A DNA stretch of 64,000 bases from Pseudoruegeria sp. SHC-113 (GTDB lineage: Bacteria > Pseudomonadota > Alphaproteobacteria > Rhodobacterales > Rhodobacteraceae), in the NCBI RefSeq assembly GCF_025376885.1, contig NZ_JAHUBR010000001.1, forward strand, positions 930,001-994,000, in the 5' to 3' direction. Below, in pieces: positions 35,153 through 43,922 of the stretch. A program made the translations under genes and the position numbers. The notes under the pieces are model-generated. The model searched no databases, was not told the origin of the DNA, and saw nothing but the letters and a program-made list of their open reading frames with translations. Within the stretch, counting starts at the first letter, position 1. Every line of letters begins with the position of its first letter.

Positions 35153-38100
35153 TGCGCGTCCCCGAAGCTCTCAAGGGCAAAGCGCACCCAGTCGACCTCT
35201 TTCTGGAGACGCTCATCCCCGATCTCGGCCCGGTAAACCTCCAGCAAGTCTCGCAGCAGTTGCGCCTGCGGCAGACAGTGCTTCTCGAAGTAGGCCCGGA
35301 CTAGAACGTCCTCCCCTTGCCGATAGGCGGCGATCAGACCGTGCAGCCGGTCCCAAGCAGTCTGGGGTTTTTCAATGCGCGCAGGGGCCCGCTCTTCCGG
35401 TGCCGCAAGGCGCACCTTCGAACCCGACTTCACGAGGGGCGCGGCATAGGTCGCCCCGGACTGCTGGGTCGCAAGGCCCACTCGGCGATCGGCAACGGTA
35501 TAGTTCCCGCTCTTCCCTTCGATCGCGACGTTCAGGGCGTTTGCGAGGTTCCGCGCGTCGTCGAAGGCGAACTCGGCCGTGCCGAATGCGCCGAGGATGG
35601 TGAGCGCGACGCCGGTCTCCGTGTCCAGCTCATCGACCGAGAGGCGACCCTGCGTGATCCGGGTGATCTGGTGCGCTGCCACGACGGCGCTGGCGGCGGT
35701 CATCGCCTGAACCGGAGAGACCACATCATCCCCGTCATACACTGGCCAACGCTCCGACAGGACCTGAAGCGCCCGCCCGAAGCTGGCGATCATCTCATCG
35801 ACCGGGCTGAGGTTCAGACGGTCGAACTCGGCTAGGCCGTCTCGAACTGCCGCGCGGATCCGGGCGGCGACCCCGGTCCCACCGATCCCCTGCCAGGCGG
35901 CCGGTTCTGCGTCCTCATCGACCCGCTTGCGGCAGGTGATGAAGATGGTCGAAGCGGCAGCCGCCAAGTTCATTTGGTGTGTTGAGTAGCCAAATTCCGA
36001 CTCAACTGGCATGCAGGCGGTGATGACCCAACCCGACTCGATCAGGGACCGCGTCAGGGTCTCCCACGCCTCCTGCTTCTTGTGTGTAAACATCAAGGTC
36101 ATGACGCCATCATCACTGAGGACACGGCGGCACTCGGCGAAAATCTCGCCCATCATGCGCTCATAAGCGGCTTTGGCTTTCTTCGCTGATCCATCGCGCG
36201 CAGGGTTCGCGACGGCCTCTTCTTTCTTATTCACGAAGCGGCGCGAGAAAAGCTCGGGATAGACATCGCGAAGGCCGCGTTTCTGCCAGACGTAGTAGAA
36301 GTCCGAGAGTTCGCCGTATTGAACGTTGTCGTAGTAGGGCGGATCGAAGCAGACGAGATCGACCGAGCCGGACGCGACCGGCGCCATATTTCCTGCCGAA
36401 CCGTTCAGGACGGTCAGGGGCAGAGTTCCATCCTGAGCCCGGTGAACCGTGAGTGCCAGATCAGCAATCCCCTTATACGCATCGATCACTTGGGAAAGCG
36501 CCCACCTGAGACCACTCGCAGGCCCAGAGTACGGCATCTCGCCGTAAGTCCACTTCAGCGAAAAGTCATGACGGCTGAAAGTCCCGGAAACCGATGTTCG
36601 CTGAGGGATCCAACGTGTCTGCCGGCTATTGTAGTCGACAAACTTGTCCACCATGAACTGCAGGTAAGTAATGACAGCATTTCCGCGAGCCTCGCCGAGC
36701 GATGCGCGGATCTCAGGCTGCAGGCTCCGAAATCGTTCAATCATAGTGAGATGGCCCAGGAGCTGCCGAGGTGCAAATAGATCGCTCCAACGCTTCATTC
36801 CGTAGCGCAATGGTTCGCTTGTCTTTGAGCCCGTTGGGATGGCTTCTGTAGGGATCAAGTCAGACGATTCCCAGCGGCCCCAATTATCAACCAAGCGGCC
36901 TTGAGCTCGTTCCAAAGCAGCGATGTCAAACTCCGTTGCCGCACGGAAGAACTTTACTTTCTCAGTCTTTACTTCGCCCGTGCGATCTCCTGAAGCATAC
37001 CGTTGAGGGCGACCGCGAGCATCCATCTTCGGTTGGAAGCGCACCGCTTGGACCGCATAAACGCGGTCCCACCAATCACCGTGACGGCTTTCCCCATTCG
37101 CTTGTGCCTTGATCTCATCCCCGGAGATCGCCTGTCGACAATGGACACACTGCCCAATGCCGCGCGTAACGGTAGAGCCGTCAGGGTCTTCTCCATTTGG
37201 ACCTTTACCGCCCTTCACTTCGTAAGTTTCGAAAGATACGGTTTTGTCTCCGTGAGGGACGATCCTGACGCCCCACTGATCGCTCCCTGACTTGGCCAGC
37301 CATTGGCTGTTCATCAACGGCGCTTCTCCGCCACAAGAGGGACATCTTACCATTCGGCAGTAGAGGATCCCGTTCTGGTCATGCTCCGTTTGGCCATAGA
37401 CGCGCATCAGCTCCGGATCTCCGCGCACGACTCGCTCAAGCTTCTGACGCTCGGCCTCAGGCAACGGTGAGCGCGGGGTGACGTCGAGCATCTCCGCCTC
37501 GACCTCGGAAACCAGTCGATCGCCCCATTTCTGAATGTCGTTCAGCAGTTCGGGGCCGAACCGAGCCGGAAAGTCGAGGGTCGCATGCAGGATCGTGGTC
37601 GCGACCGGGTTCAGCTCGTTGGCAATCACGGTGTGTCCAAGGCGCAGCGCCTCGAACGGAATGCTGCCTCCCCCGGCAGTCGCGTCCAGAACCGTCAACC
37701 CGGTCGGCCGGTATTCCGGAGAGTTCGCATAGGCGCGGTTGTAGGCGTAAAGGTCCTCCGGGTCCCAACGAATGGTCTCGCCCAGCGCCTTCTTCACTCG
37801 GTCGAGTTTGGCGAAAGCGACGCGGTCGTTGACATGCGCCGGGTCAGCCGCGCGCTCTTCAACGCGGAGCCGGGTGCCTTCCGCCGGAAGTGGCAACCGA
37901 AACGCTGCGGAATCCCGCTCCCAACGGATCACGACAGGATCGCGGGAAAACGCCGGATCATAGGAGGTCAGGCGGTCGATGATCTCCCGGTTCCGCTCGC
38001 GCCGTTCGACCTCTGCATCCAGGAACTTCATTCCCTTCTCGTCCAGAAGAAGGGACTCGCCTGAAGCGGTCCGGCGCACATGCGCCAGCGGCTTCCCGAC

Positions 38101-38370
38101 AAGGGTCCATTCCTGGTCGCCGACGATCGCGACTTTCTTCATGATTCCGAGGTCCCGGACGAAGGCTTCTGGATCGGCATCGGACCCGAGGAGGGACGCC
38201 TGGATAGCCGCTCGAGACGGGATCAGGGGGCGTCGCGCCCACCAGACGTGGAGGAAGTAGAGGGGTGGCAGGGCCGAGCTGGACCCGCGCTCTCGTTGCG
38301 TTTCCGCGCCCACCTGGTGACACGGGAAGCCGCTCTCCATGAGCCGCAGGTCGTTCGACAAATCCTTCAT
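35149..38370 (-). CDS. DUF1156-type zinc-ribbon DNA methylase of the defence operon
   Basis: A 1073-residue adenine-specific-type DNA methylase (COG1743-like). The N-terminal HVWWARRPL (about 41-49) is the DUF1156 mark. AdoMet motif I LDATAGGGS lies at about 228-236 and catalytic DPPY at 676-679. Two CxxC pairs (about 343/346 and 408/411) form a zinc ribbon inserted between. It probably marks host DNA as self. The ATG at 38370 follows AGAAGGAA; a longer frame upstream has no good ribosome site and would overlap the previous gene. Confidence 0.85.
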   Translation of the reverse strand: MKDLSNDLRLMESGFPCHQVGAETQRERGSSSALPPLYFLHVWWARRPLIPSRAAIQASLLGSDADPEAFVRDLGIMKKVAIVGDQEWTLVGKPLAHVRRTASGESLLLDEKGMKFLDAEVERRERNREIIDRLTSYDPAFSRDPVVIRWERDSAAFRLPLPAEGTRLRVEERAADPAHVNDRVAFAKLDRVKKALGETIRWDPEDLYAYNRAYANSPEYRPTGLTVLDATAGGGSIPFEALRLGHTVIANELNPVATTILHATLDFPARFGPELLNDIQKWGDRLVSEVEAEMLDVTPRSPLPEAERQKLERVVRGDPELMRVYGQTEHDQNGILYCRMVRCPSCGGEAPLMNSQWLAKSGSDQWGVRIVPHGDKTVSFETYEVKGGKGPNGEDPDGSTVTRGIGQCVHCRQAISGDEIKAQANGESRHGDWWDRVYAVQAVRFQPKMDARGRPQRYASGDRTGEVKTEKVKFFRAATEFDIAALERAQGRLVDNWGRWESSDLIPTEAIPTGSKTSEPLRYGMKRWSDLFAPRQLLGHLTMIERFRSLQPEIRASLGEARGNAVITYLQFMVDKFVDYNSRQTRWIPQRTSVSGTFSRHDFSLKWTYGEMPYSGPASGLRWALSQVIDAYKGIADLALTVHRAQDGTLPLTVLNGSAGNMAPVASGSVDLVCFDPPYYDNVQYGELSDFYYVWQKRGLRDVYPELFSRRFVNKKEEAVANPARDGSAKKAKAAYERMMGEIFAECRRVLSDDGVMTLMFTHKKQEAWETLTRSLIESGWVITACMPVESEFGYSTHQMNLAAAASTIFITCRKRVDEDAEPAAWQGIGGTGVAARIRAAVRDGLAEFDRLNLSPVDEMIASFGRALQVLSERWPVYDGDDVVSPVQAMTAASAVVAAHQITRITQGRLSVDELDTETGVALTILGAFGTAEFAFDDARNLANALNVAIEGKSGNYTVADRRVGLATQQSGATYAAPLVKSGSKVRLAAPEERAPARIEKPQTAWDRLHGLIAAYRQGEDVLVRAYFEKHCLPQAQLLRDLLEVYRAEIGDERLQKEVDWVRFALESFGDAQ

Positions 38371-38389
38371 ACCATTCCTTCTTTCTTCT

Positions 38390-38998
38390 TCATTGGCGCG
38401 CGCGCAGCTTGGTGAGCATGGTGTCGACCTCAGTGTCAGGTCCCTTCCCCTGCCCACACAGCATCACCCGAAGTCCGGATACGGCCCACCGGTTGGCGAC
38501 CGGCCCATAATGCGTGATCCGGGAGAACCAGTAGACGGCCTCCTCCCGCGAAAAGGTGGCGACGCGCCGTGACAGCAGTTCCGACCGATCAAGGTCGCTC
38601 AGGCGCTCTTGAAGCTTGAAGATGATCCCGAGCTTCGCGCCGGCCTCTTCATCGAGAACCAGGGTCCTATGTGTGCGCATCCCTTCCTCGGACAGGAAGG
38701 CGTCGACCTCTAGCGGAACGTCATTTTCGTTTCGGGCCCGGGACGCGATCGCTCGGACGACCGGCAGGAGGCGGCGGAGGCTGTCCCCATGCAGTCGGCC
38801 GCGGTCCTGAAGATGTCCGGTCCGCGCATCCCCCTCATCCCCGTCACGGGCCCGCCGTTCCTTGATCACGAGGACAGGCGGAGGAACGTCGTTGTGACGC
38901 GTGATCCGCAACGCGAAGGGCGCCGCAGAGAGGTGCCCCTCGTGCAGCGCCTTGTAGAGTTCCGCATGTCTGTGCGGACGCCCTTTCTTGGCCATCAT
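38390..38998 (-). CDS. Small defence-operon protein, unknown function (DUF7680-like)
   Basis: A 202-residue protein between the ATPase and methylase genes, overlapping the ATPase stop (ATGA). The C-terminal region has the stretch AVYWFSRITHYGPVANRWAV, followed by GLRVMLCG. From memory this pattern occurs in DUF7680, a small family found with DUF499 and DUF1156 genes; it does not match DUF3780, the other small partner I considered. No catalytic motif is visible. It is probably an adaptor of the complex. Confidence 0.6.
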   Translation of the reverse strand: MMAKKGRPHRHAELYKALHEGHLSAAPFALRITRHNDVPPPVLVIKERRARDGDEGDARTGHLQDRGRLHGDSLRRLLPVVRAIASRARNENDVPLEVDAFLSEEGMRTHRTLVLDEEAGAKLGIIFKLQERLSDLDRSELLSRRVATFSREEAVYWFSRITHYGPVANRWAVSGLRVMLCGQGKGPDTEVDTMLTKLRARQ

Positions 38999-41900
38999 TC
39001 AGCGCCTTTCTTGAGCTCTGCCACCAAGGCGCACTCATCATCCGGATGTTCAATTTCGATCGACGCAAATGTGTCGGCATCGACCCGGCCAACGGTCATC
39101 ACGGTTTCGAACAATTCATCCAGTGCTTTCAGGCTTTCTGGTGTTGCGCCTGAAATCTTGAGGTCGATCGATGCTCCTCCGGGTACCTTGAGGGCCTGGA
39201 CCCTGAGGTCATCCACTGTCGATTTAGTGCCATTGGCGCCCACACGACCGAGACGCTTGACCAAAGGCAGAAGAACCCTCGGTGCGTCTCCTTCTTCTTC
39301 GATCAGAAGGGTCTGGGGCGCGCTCGCGAGCCAGCCGCGCCTCGCAGCTTCAGCCCGGACAATCAGCACATCATCGGGGCGCGGGGGACGGATGGTCGCT
39401 TCGACACCTTCACGAAAGCCGTTTGGCTTTTCTTGCTGCGCCGGCTCGCCATCGTGAATGAGGTATCGGTCCTGCGCGATCACCTTGGGGATAACGTTCA
39501 GGACGTCCGCGTCTGTCACGGCCTCAGATTTCTCTTTGACCTTCTCTACGATGTCGGAGACGCGGGTTTCAGTGGCAAGCCGCGCCACCTCTGCTGCCCA
39601 TTCCCTGATCTTGTCTTCGGACGGCTTCTCACCCTTGATCCAGCCGCGGGCTCGGGCCTTCGCCACCTGAATGATAGACCACCCATCGGCAGAGAGATCG
39701 ACGTTCAGCGGGACCTGGTTTTGCGCGTCGTAAATCTCGTCAGGCCGATCGCTCTTGGCGTCGGTGAAGCGGAACAAGCACCAGACACCTCGCTCTACAC
39801 CTGCGGAGATTACGCGGTTCAAGACGCTTGGGTTTTCTAGAATTGGCCAGCGCCGTTGCTGCGCGAACGCGTCCCGGATCCCGTTGACGGTTGGTGTATC
39901 CCCGCCAAGGCCGAAGAAGAGCTGCGAGAGGCCACGAACGATCTCCATGGTGGCTGCCCGATCCGTCTCGATTACCTCTCCGTCCTTGCGTAAGATCTCC
40001 TTGACCTGCTCGGCAACCGGGGCACCCCCTTCACCGCCAGCAACCCGAATCTCTCGGATCGCGATGCCGTCGGACCCCGGATATACAAGCCGGGTGTAGC
40101 TCTTGCTTACCGCAACGTTTAGGTCGTTCCGGGCCCGCGCTCGGCGGCCTTGGAAATCGTCATCAAGTTGCCGGAGAGTGAGTCCATAGGCGCCGGGGTC
40201 GGCGGCGAGCTTCTCCATAGCCCGGACATCTCGCGCCAGCTCAAGGAGCCTGTCTAGGCTCTGTTGCGCCCGCTGGTCGCCGAACATCCCATCACTGTCC
40301 CGGTCTGTCGGAACAGTGTTGGGGATCAGAAGCGCCACATGGTTCTGAGATATCCTCGGCTGTCCGTTCCCCACCGTTTGAATGAAATCGTCGACGACTA
40401 TGCGCGGGGCGTCGACCCGAACGATCCCGATCGAGGGGCGACGGGGGGACTCAGCCATGTCTTGTGGGGCGGTCACGTCTTCTCGAACCTCGAAGATTCC
40501 GTTCTGGTTAGTGATCACCTTCCGAGACGCCTCGAGGATAAGCCGCAAAGCGTCATCCCGTTTCACCCCCTCACGGATGTCGCTGAGGGCCCGGTTGATG
40601 GTCGGGTCGGTGTTCGCAAAGAACTTTCCCCCATCCTCTCGCAGATAATAGGCGTGCTTCTGAATTGCCTCGAGGGCGGTCTTCACAGCGGTTGCGGGCA
40701 GCCCCGGCATCAGTACGGAGAGGAGGGCGTCTGCCTCGTTGATCCCAAACAGGTTGTTGGACACCCCACCGGCGCGGCCAACCAGGCTGTTCACCAGAAC
40801 GACGCGCCAAGTCATCTCGTGGTATGGAACCCCAGACGGGAGCGGGTTGGCGGCGTCGCGCATCTGAGCTCGGCTCCGGTTCGAGGCGAGCGCATCTGAC
40901 TGAGGCCCCCCGACGTCGGTGTTGAGGACGATCTGCATATCGCCCGCCTTGAGACGACTTCCCACGATCTCGTCCGCCATCAGCCGGTCCGAGAAGTCGA
41001 GATGCCCCACATGGATCATTGGGGCGTACGGCCGCTTCTGCCAGAGGAGCCTGATCGCCAGCGTCATAACCCGCAGAACCCCGCGAGTTCCCTGAAACGT
41101 TTCGATCGAAGCGAGCTTTTCGTTCAGGAACCGCAGGAAAGTCGGGTGGAAGGGGTAGCTAGCCCGGATCCGGTCCGCATAGTCGGTCTGTTTCGCCTCT
41201 GAAGGCAGGTCGGCCGGTGAGCTGGCGTAAAGAGCGGCATAAGCCTCCGCGGCCCTTTCTGCTGCTTCGGGATCGATGTGCGAAAACAGTCGGCGGGCGA
41301 GAACCCGGGCGAGCTCGCTCTGTGGGACTGGCTTAATTGGTAGCGCATCACGCGCAACGACGCTCTCGGTCTCGCCGACGGCGCGCGCGGCCCGTTGCGC
41401 AGCCTCCTCCGGGGCGACCTCGGACCCTGTGATCCGAGTAAGTTCGGTTCCAAGGCTCTCGCTTTGGCGGGCGAAAGCGTCCGATGAGCTGGCAAGGGAG
41501 ATCACGACCGCGATGCCGGATGCGGACCGGGCGAAGGTCGACAAGGACATGAGGAAGGCAGCCACTTGTGTTGCGCCCTTTCCCGGATGCGCTGCCTCGA
41601 ACCGCGCGACATACTGTGCAAGCTCGTCGATAAGGATAATCACCTTACGCCCGTCGAGTACCCGTTTGAAGAAGTCCTTGCCGGGCGCTGCAACCGAGGT
41701 GGCGTCCCCTTCTAATTCCCTGTAGAGCGTCTCACCTCCCACCTGCATTGCAAGCTCGCCCCAGAGGGTATGGGGGATGAGCGCGGCACCGGACGGCTTA
41801 TTCACAGAGAGAACGTCTCCCGCGATCGCTACGACGTCCACGGCGCCCGGCGCAGGCAGCGGCAGGCCCGGAAAGAGGGGGTCAACGAGCTCGCGAATCT

Positions 41901-42255
41901 CCGTTCCACATTTGGCGCAGTGGACCAGCCCGATCAGGGAGTGGGTCTTCCCACCACCAAACCCGGTCTCAAGACGGGTGATCGCGCTCGCCGTGGTGTC
42001 TCCAGCGACCCTCAGGAAGACGGTGGACAATAGGTCGCGCATCCCGCTCGTGGGGTATGTCGCCTCTCCGAAGAAGACAGAGGCATCAGTGTAGGGGGTC
42101 TCCGCAACACTTTGACCTGCATAGCTATCCATCACCTGGTTCAGGCTCGCAGTGAAAAGCTCTGGGTTGAAAGTCCCCTTGATAATATCCGCACGCGGGG
42201 TGCAACTGTCATAGAGGGACAACAGTCCATTGGTATTGTTTTCCGAGTTCGTCAT
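38995..42255 (-). CDS. DUF499-type AAA ATPase of the defence operon
   Basis: A 1086-residue ATPase. Walker A is GFGGGKT (98-104) and Walker B ends VIILIDE (D210, E211); sensor and arginine-rich parts follow. The family (DUF499) occurs with DUF1156 methylases in candidate phage-defence operons and shares logic with the BrxC-type ATPase of BREX. The C-terminal ~300 residues are of unknown fold. The ATG at 42255 is preferred: it has a GGGGG-rich upstream region and avoids overlap with the regulator; a frame start at 42300 would overlap it. Confidence 0.8.
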   Translation of the reverse strand: MTNSENNTNGLLSLYDSCTPRADIIKGTFNPELFTASLNQVMDSYAGQSVAETPYTDASVFFGEATYPTSGMRDLLSTVFLRVAGDTTASAITRLETGFGGGKTHSLIGLVHCAKCGTEIRELVDPLFPGLPLPAPGAVDVVAIAGDVLSVNKPSGAALIPHTLWGELAMQVGGETLYRELEGDATSVAAPGKDFFKRVLDGRKVIILIDELAQYVARFEAAHPGKGATQVAAFLMSLSTFARSASGIAVVISLASSSDAFARQSESLGTELTRITGSEVAPEEAAQRAARAVGETESVVARDALPIKPVPQSELARVLARRLFSHIDPEAAERAAEAYAALYASSPADLPSEAKQTDYADRIRASYPFHPTFLRFLNEKLASIETFQGTRGVLRVMTLAIRLLWQKRPYAPMIHVGHLDFSDRLMADEIVGSRLKAGDMQIVLNTDVGGPQSDALASNRSRAQMRDAANPLPSGVPYHEMTWRVVLVNSLVGRAGGVSNNLFGINEADALLSVLMPGLPATAVKTALEAIQKHAYYLREDGGKFFANTDPTINRALSDIREGVKRDDALRLILEASRKVITNQNGIFEVREDVTAPQDMAESPRRPSIGIVRVDAPRIVVDDFIQTVGNGQPRISQNHVALLIPNTVPTDRDSDGMFGDQRAQQSLDRLLELARDVRAMEKLAADPGAYGLTLRQLDDDFQGRRARARNDLNVAVSKSYTRLVYPGSDGIAIREIRVAGGEGGAPVAEQVKEILRKDGEVIETDRAATMEIVRGLSQLFFGLGGDTPTVNGIRDAFAQQRRWPILENPSVLNRVISAGVERGVWCLFRFTDAKSDRPDEIYDAQNQVPLNVDLSADGWSIIQVAKARARGWIKGEKPSEDKIREWAAEVARLATETRVSDIVEKVKEKSEAVTDADVLNVIPKVIAQDRYLIHDGEPAQQEKPNGFREGVEATIRPPRPDDVLIVRAEAARRGWLASAPQTLLIEEEGDAPRVLLPLVKRLGRVGANGTKSTVDDLRVQALKVPGGASIDLKISGATPESLKALDELFETVMTVGRVDADTFASIEIEHPDDECALVAELKKGAE

Positions 42256-42283
42256 CCGCCAAAGCCCCCTATCCTCACTGTTC

Positions 42284-43201
42284 TCATTTCTTGGCGCCAA
42301 TCCGCCGTGCCGTGCTTAGTCGGCTGCCGCTTTTCTGACTGCTGGGTATGGCTGCCATTACATCGCCACGATTTATCAAGATGATTTGTTGGTTTTGAGG
42401 TGTACGTGCGCTCGGATCAGTGTCGAGACCGAGGCGCTTTAAAGCGTAGTAGAGCAATGCGCGTCGGACCTTTATCTTGGCCTTTCCGCCGCGCATGCCG
42501 TAGTCGAGAGCGATGACCTTCGCCTGTGTTTCTGAGAGCTCGGGGTGGGGCCCAACTTCCAGAGTAACCTCACAATGCCAGTCGCAATCTTCGTCGGCCG
42601 ATGTATCGCTCTCCCTTGATCCGCGGATGTCGAGAATTCGTGAAAGCAGGAAGTCCTTGAAGCATTCGTCAGTCAGGCAATACGCCCGGGCGTGCCAGCG
42701 GAACCCGTCGAAGGCGATGGCGTGGGGCGCGATCCAGCGCCAGCTCGGCTCGGGGCGGGACAGACTTTGGTATTTTACCTCGATCGCTTCCGACCGGCGA
42801 ATGGCGCCAACGACTGATCGGAGCGTTGCAGGATTGACGCCACGCACCGGCGTCGGTGCGGATGCAAACGGCGGAAGCTCCGTGATCCAGGCGTCGTCAC
42901 GGTCAAGGATGCCATCGGCGACCGAACGCAGCTGGGCCAGATACTTGCTGGCGTCGGGTTCGCTGAAATGGGCCTTGAAGTCTGGCGTGCGGACATAGGT
43001 CCGGGCGCTCTTGTCATAGACCATGTTGTCGGGCGCCAGGCCGATGTAGCGATTCAGGTCGGCCGACGCCTGGTTCACCGAAACTCCGAACTGATCCATC
43101 AGGTCGCTGCGGTTCACGCGCCCCTCCCAAAACAGGCGGAACTCGATGAACTCGAGCCGTTGCTCGACGCCCCAGCGAAGCTCCGCCTTGCTGTCTTCCA
43201 C
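42284..43201 (-). CDS. WYL-domain transcriptional regulator (BrxR/CapW-like)
   Basis: A 305-residue regulator at the head of the defence operon. The N-terminus is a winged helix (LRWGVEQRLEFIEFRLFWEGRV, then DLMDQFGVSVNQASADLNRY). A central WYL domain (IEVKYQSLS.., WRWIAPHAIAFDGFRWHARAYC) and a C-terminal extension follow, as in BrxR and CapW, which repress defence operons and respond to infection-linked ligands. The GTG at 43201 follows GGGAGAG and lies after the promoter and the inverted repeat; an ATG at 43249 would leave almost no leader. Confidence 0.8.
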   Translation of the reverse strand: MEDSKAELRWGVEQRLEFIEFRLFWEGRVNRSDLMDQFGVSVNQASADLNRYIGLAPDNMVYDKSARTYVRTPDFKAHFSEPDASKYLAQLRSVADGILDRDDAWITELPPFASAPTPVRGVNPATLRSVVGAIRRSEAIEVKYQSLSRPEPSWRWIAPHAIAFDGFRWHARAYCLTDECFKDFLLSRILDIRGSRESDTSADEDCDWHCEVTLEVGPHPELSETQAKVIALDYGMRGGKAKIKVRRALLYYALKRLGLDTDPSARTPQNQQIILINRGDVMAAIPSSQKSGSRLSTARRIGAKK

Positions 43202-43224
43202 ATCACTCTCCCGGCTTGGCCGAT

Positions 43225-43243
43225 GCGCATGGTAACTATGCGC
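43225..43243. promoter_or_regulatory. Candidate operator of the WYL regulator
   Basis: GCGCAT at 43225-43230 and ATGCGC at 43238-43243 form a perfect inverted repeat with a 7-nt spacer. It lies between the -10 box of the operon promoter and the regulator's start codon, the place where an autorepressor would block transcription. Confidence 0.5.
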
Positions 43244-43266
43244 GCACATTTTCTGTGCTTGAGGGG

Positions 43267-43295
43267 ATGCTAGCGGAGTGGTTGAGCGCAGGCAA
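43267..43295 (-). promoter_or_regulatory. Sigma70-like promoter of the defence operon
   Basis: Read on the minus strand, TTGCCT (43295-43290) and TAGCAT (43272-43267) are separated by exactly 17 nt. This is the best promoter-like pair in the divergent gap and would start transcription near 43260, upstream of the GTG at 43201. Confidence 0.5.
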
Positions 43296-43409
43296 TCGCA
43301 AATCGCGTATCGAGATGAAATTGGCGGCAGCCTGTCGGTTCACGTAAGCCTATGCCATCAAGCCGTTTTTTTGGCTACTCTGCGCGTCAGCCACAGAAGG
43401 AAAGATTTC

Positions 43410-43622
43410 GTGTCCAACAAGCAGAACGGGGAAAGCATAGGGTCAAATGGCTCCCACCAGAGCGGATCAGGTGAAGATGAAACCGGCCGGAGTGAGTCGG
43501 GAAACGCCAATCGCGACTCAATCGACCGCCTGAAAGCAGAACTTGGTCGTGCGTTTTCTGCTCCCGAGGAGGAATACAAGCCGTTGACCGTTTCCGATGT
43601 GATCGCCCGAAATCGCGAATGA
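43410..43622 (+). CDS. Small hydrophilic protein divergent to the defence operon
   Basis: A 70-residue protein: a Ser/Gly/Asn-rich acidic first half followed by a helix (IDRLKAELGRAFSAPEEEYKPL) and TVSDVIARNRE. It starts at GTG 43410 behind AAGGAAA. It is convergent with the AlpA-like gene, with a strong hairpin between. It could be an accessory or antitoxin-like product of the island; I recognise no family. Confidence 0.45.
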   Translation: MSNKQNGESIGSNGSHQSGSGEDETGRSESGNANRDSIDRLKAELGRAFSAPEEEYKPLTVSDVIARNRE

Positions 43623-43645
43623 CCATATCAGCGTGCTCGAATTGA

Positions 43646-43682
43646 CCTCCCCCGGTTTGTGGGGTCTCCGAGCCGGGGGAGG
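43646..43682. terminator. Bidirectional terminator-like hairpin between convergent genes
   Basis: CCTCCCCCGG at 43646-43655 pairs perfectly with CCGGGGGAGG at 43673-43682 around a 17-nt loop. It sits between a plus-strand gene ending at 43622 and a minus-strand gene ending at 43707, where a shared terminator is expected. A T tract is absent. Confidence 0.55.
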
Positions 43683-43706
43683 CGGGCAGCCAGAGGGCAA
43701 ACGCAG

Positions 43707-43922
43707 TCATCCTGCGAAGTCAAGTTCCGCGACCTGGTCTCGTGTCTTGCCCAGAAGCATGGCGCGTTCGAATGCCAGGATGTCTTCCAGCCGATACACC
43801 ACGCGTCCGCCGATTTTCATGTACACTGGACCTTCGCAGGCCCACCGCCAGCGCTCAAGCGTTCGATGACTGATCCTCCAACGCGCCGCCAATTCCTTCT
43901 GGTTCAAGCAAGTCGGTTGCAT
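43707..43922 (-). CDS. AlpA/excisionase-like helix-turn-helix protein
   Basis: A 71-residue protein with a MerR/AlpA-type helix-turn-helix: CLNQKELAARWRISHRTLERW, then a strand pair (GPVYMKIGGRVVYRLEDI) and a short helix. Such proteins act as excisionases or activators of integrase genes in mobile elements. Its place at the right edge of the island fits. No integrase is near it in the window. Confidence 0.7.
   Translation of the reverse strand: MQPTCLNQKELAARWRISHRTLERWRWACEGPVYMKIGGRVVYRLEDILAFERAMLLGKTRDQVAELDFAG

Noticed and set aside
38390-38998. DUF3780 as the identity of the small defence-operon protein
   Set aside because: DUF3780 is a known small partner of DUF499/DUF1156 operons, but its remembered pattern (tryptophan-rich, about 190 residues) does not match this sequence.
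31289-43201. Calling the operon DISARM or BREX
   Set aside because: Neither DrmA/DrmB/DrmC nor PglZ/BrxC/BrxL is recognisable; only the general methylase, ATPase and helicase logic is shared.
43202-43249. Longer N-terminus for the WYL regulator (ATG at 43249)
   Set aside because: The extra 16 residues are low in structure, lack a ribosome site and would cover the inverted repeat just after the promoter.
43270-43345. tRNA-like sequence (GAGTGGTTGAGCGC) near the regulator
   Set aside because: It resembles a tRNA-Ser/Leu D-arm region, but no acceptor stem, anticodon arm or proper T-loop can be matched around it.
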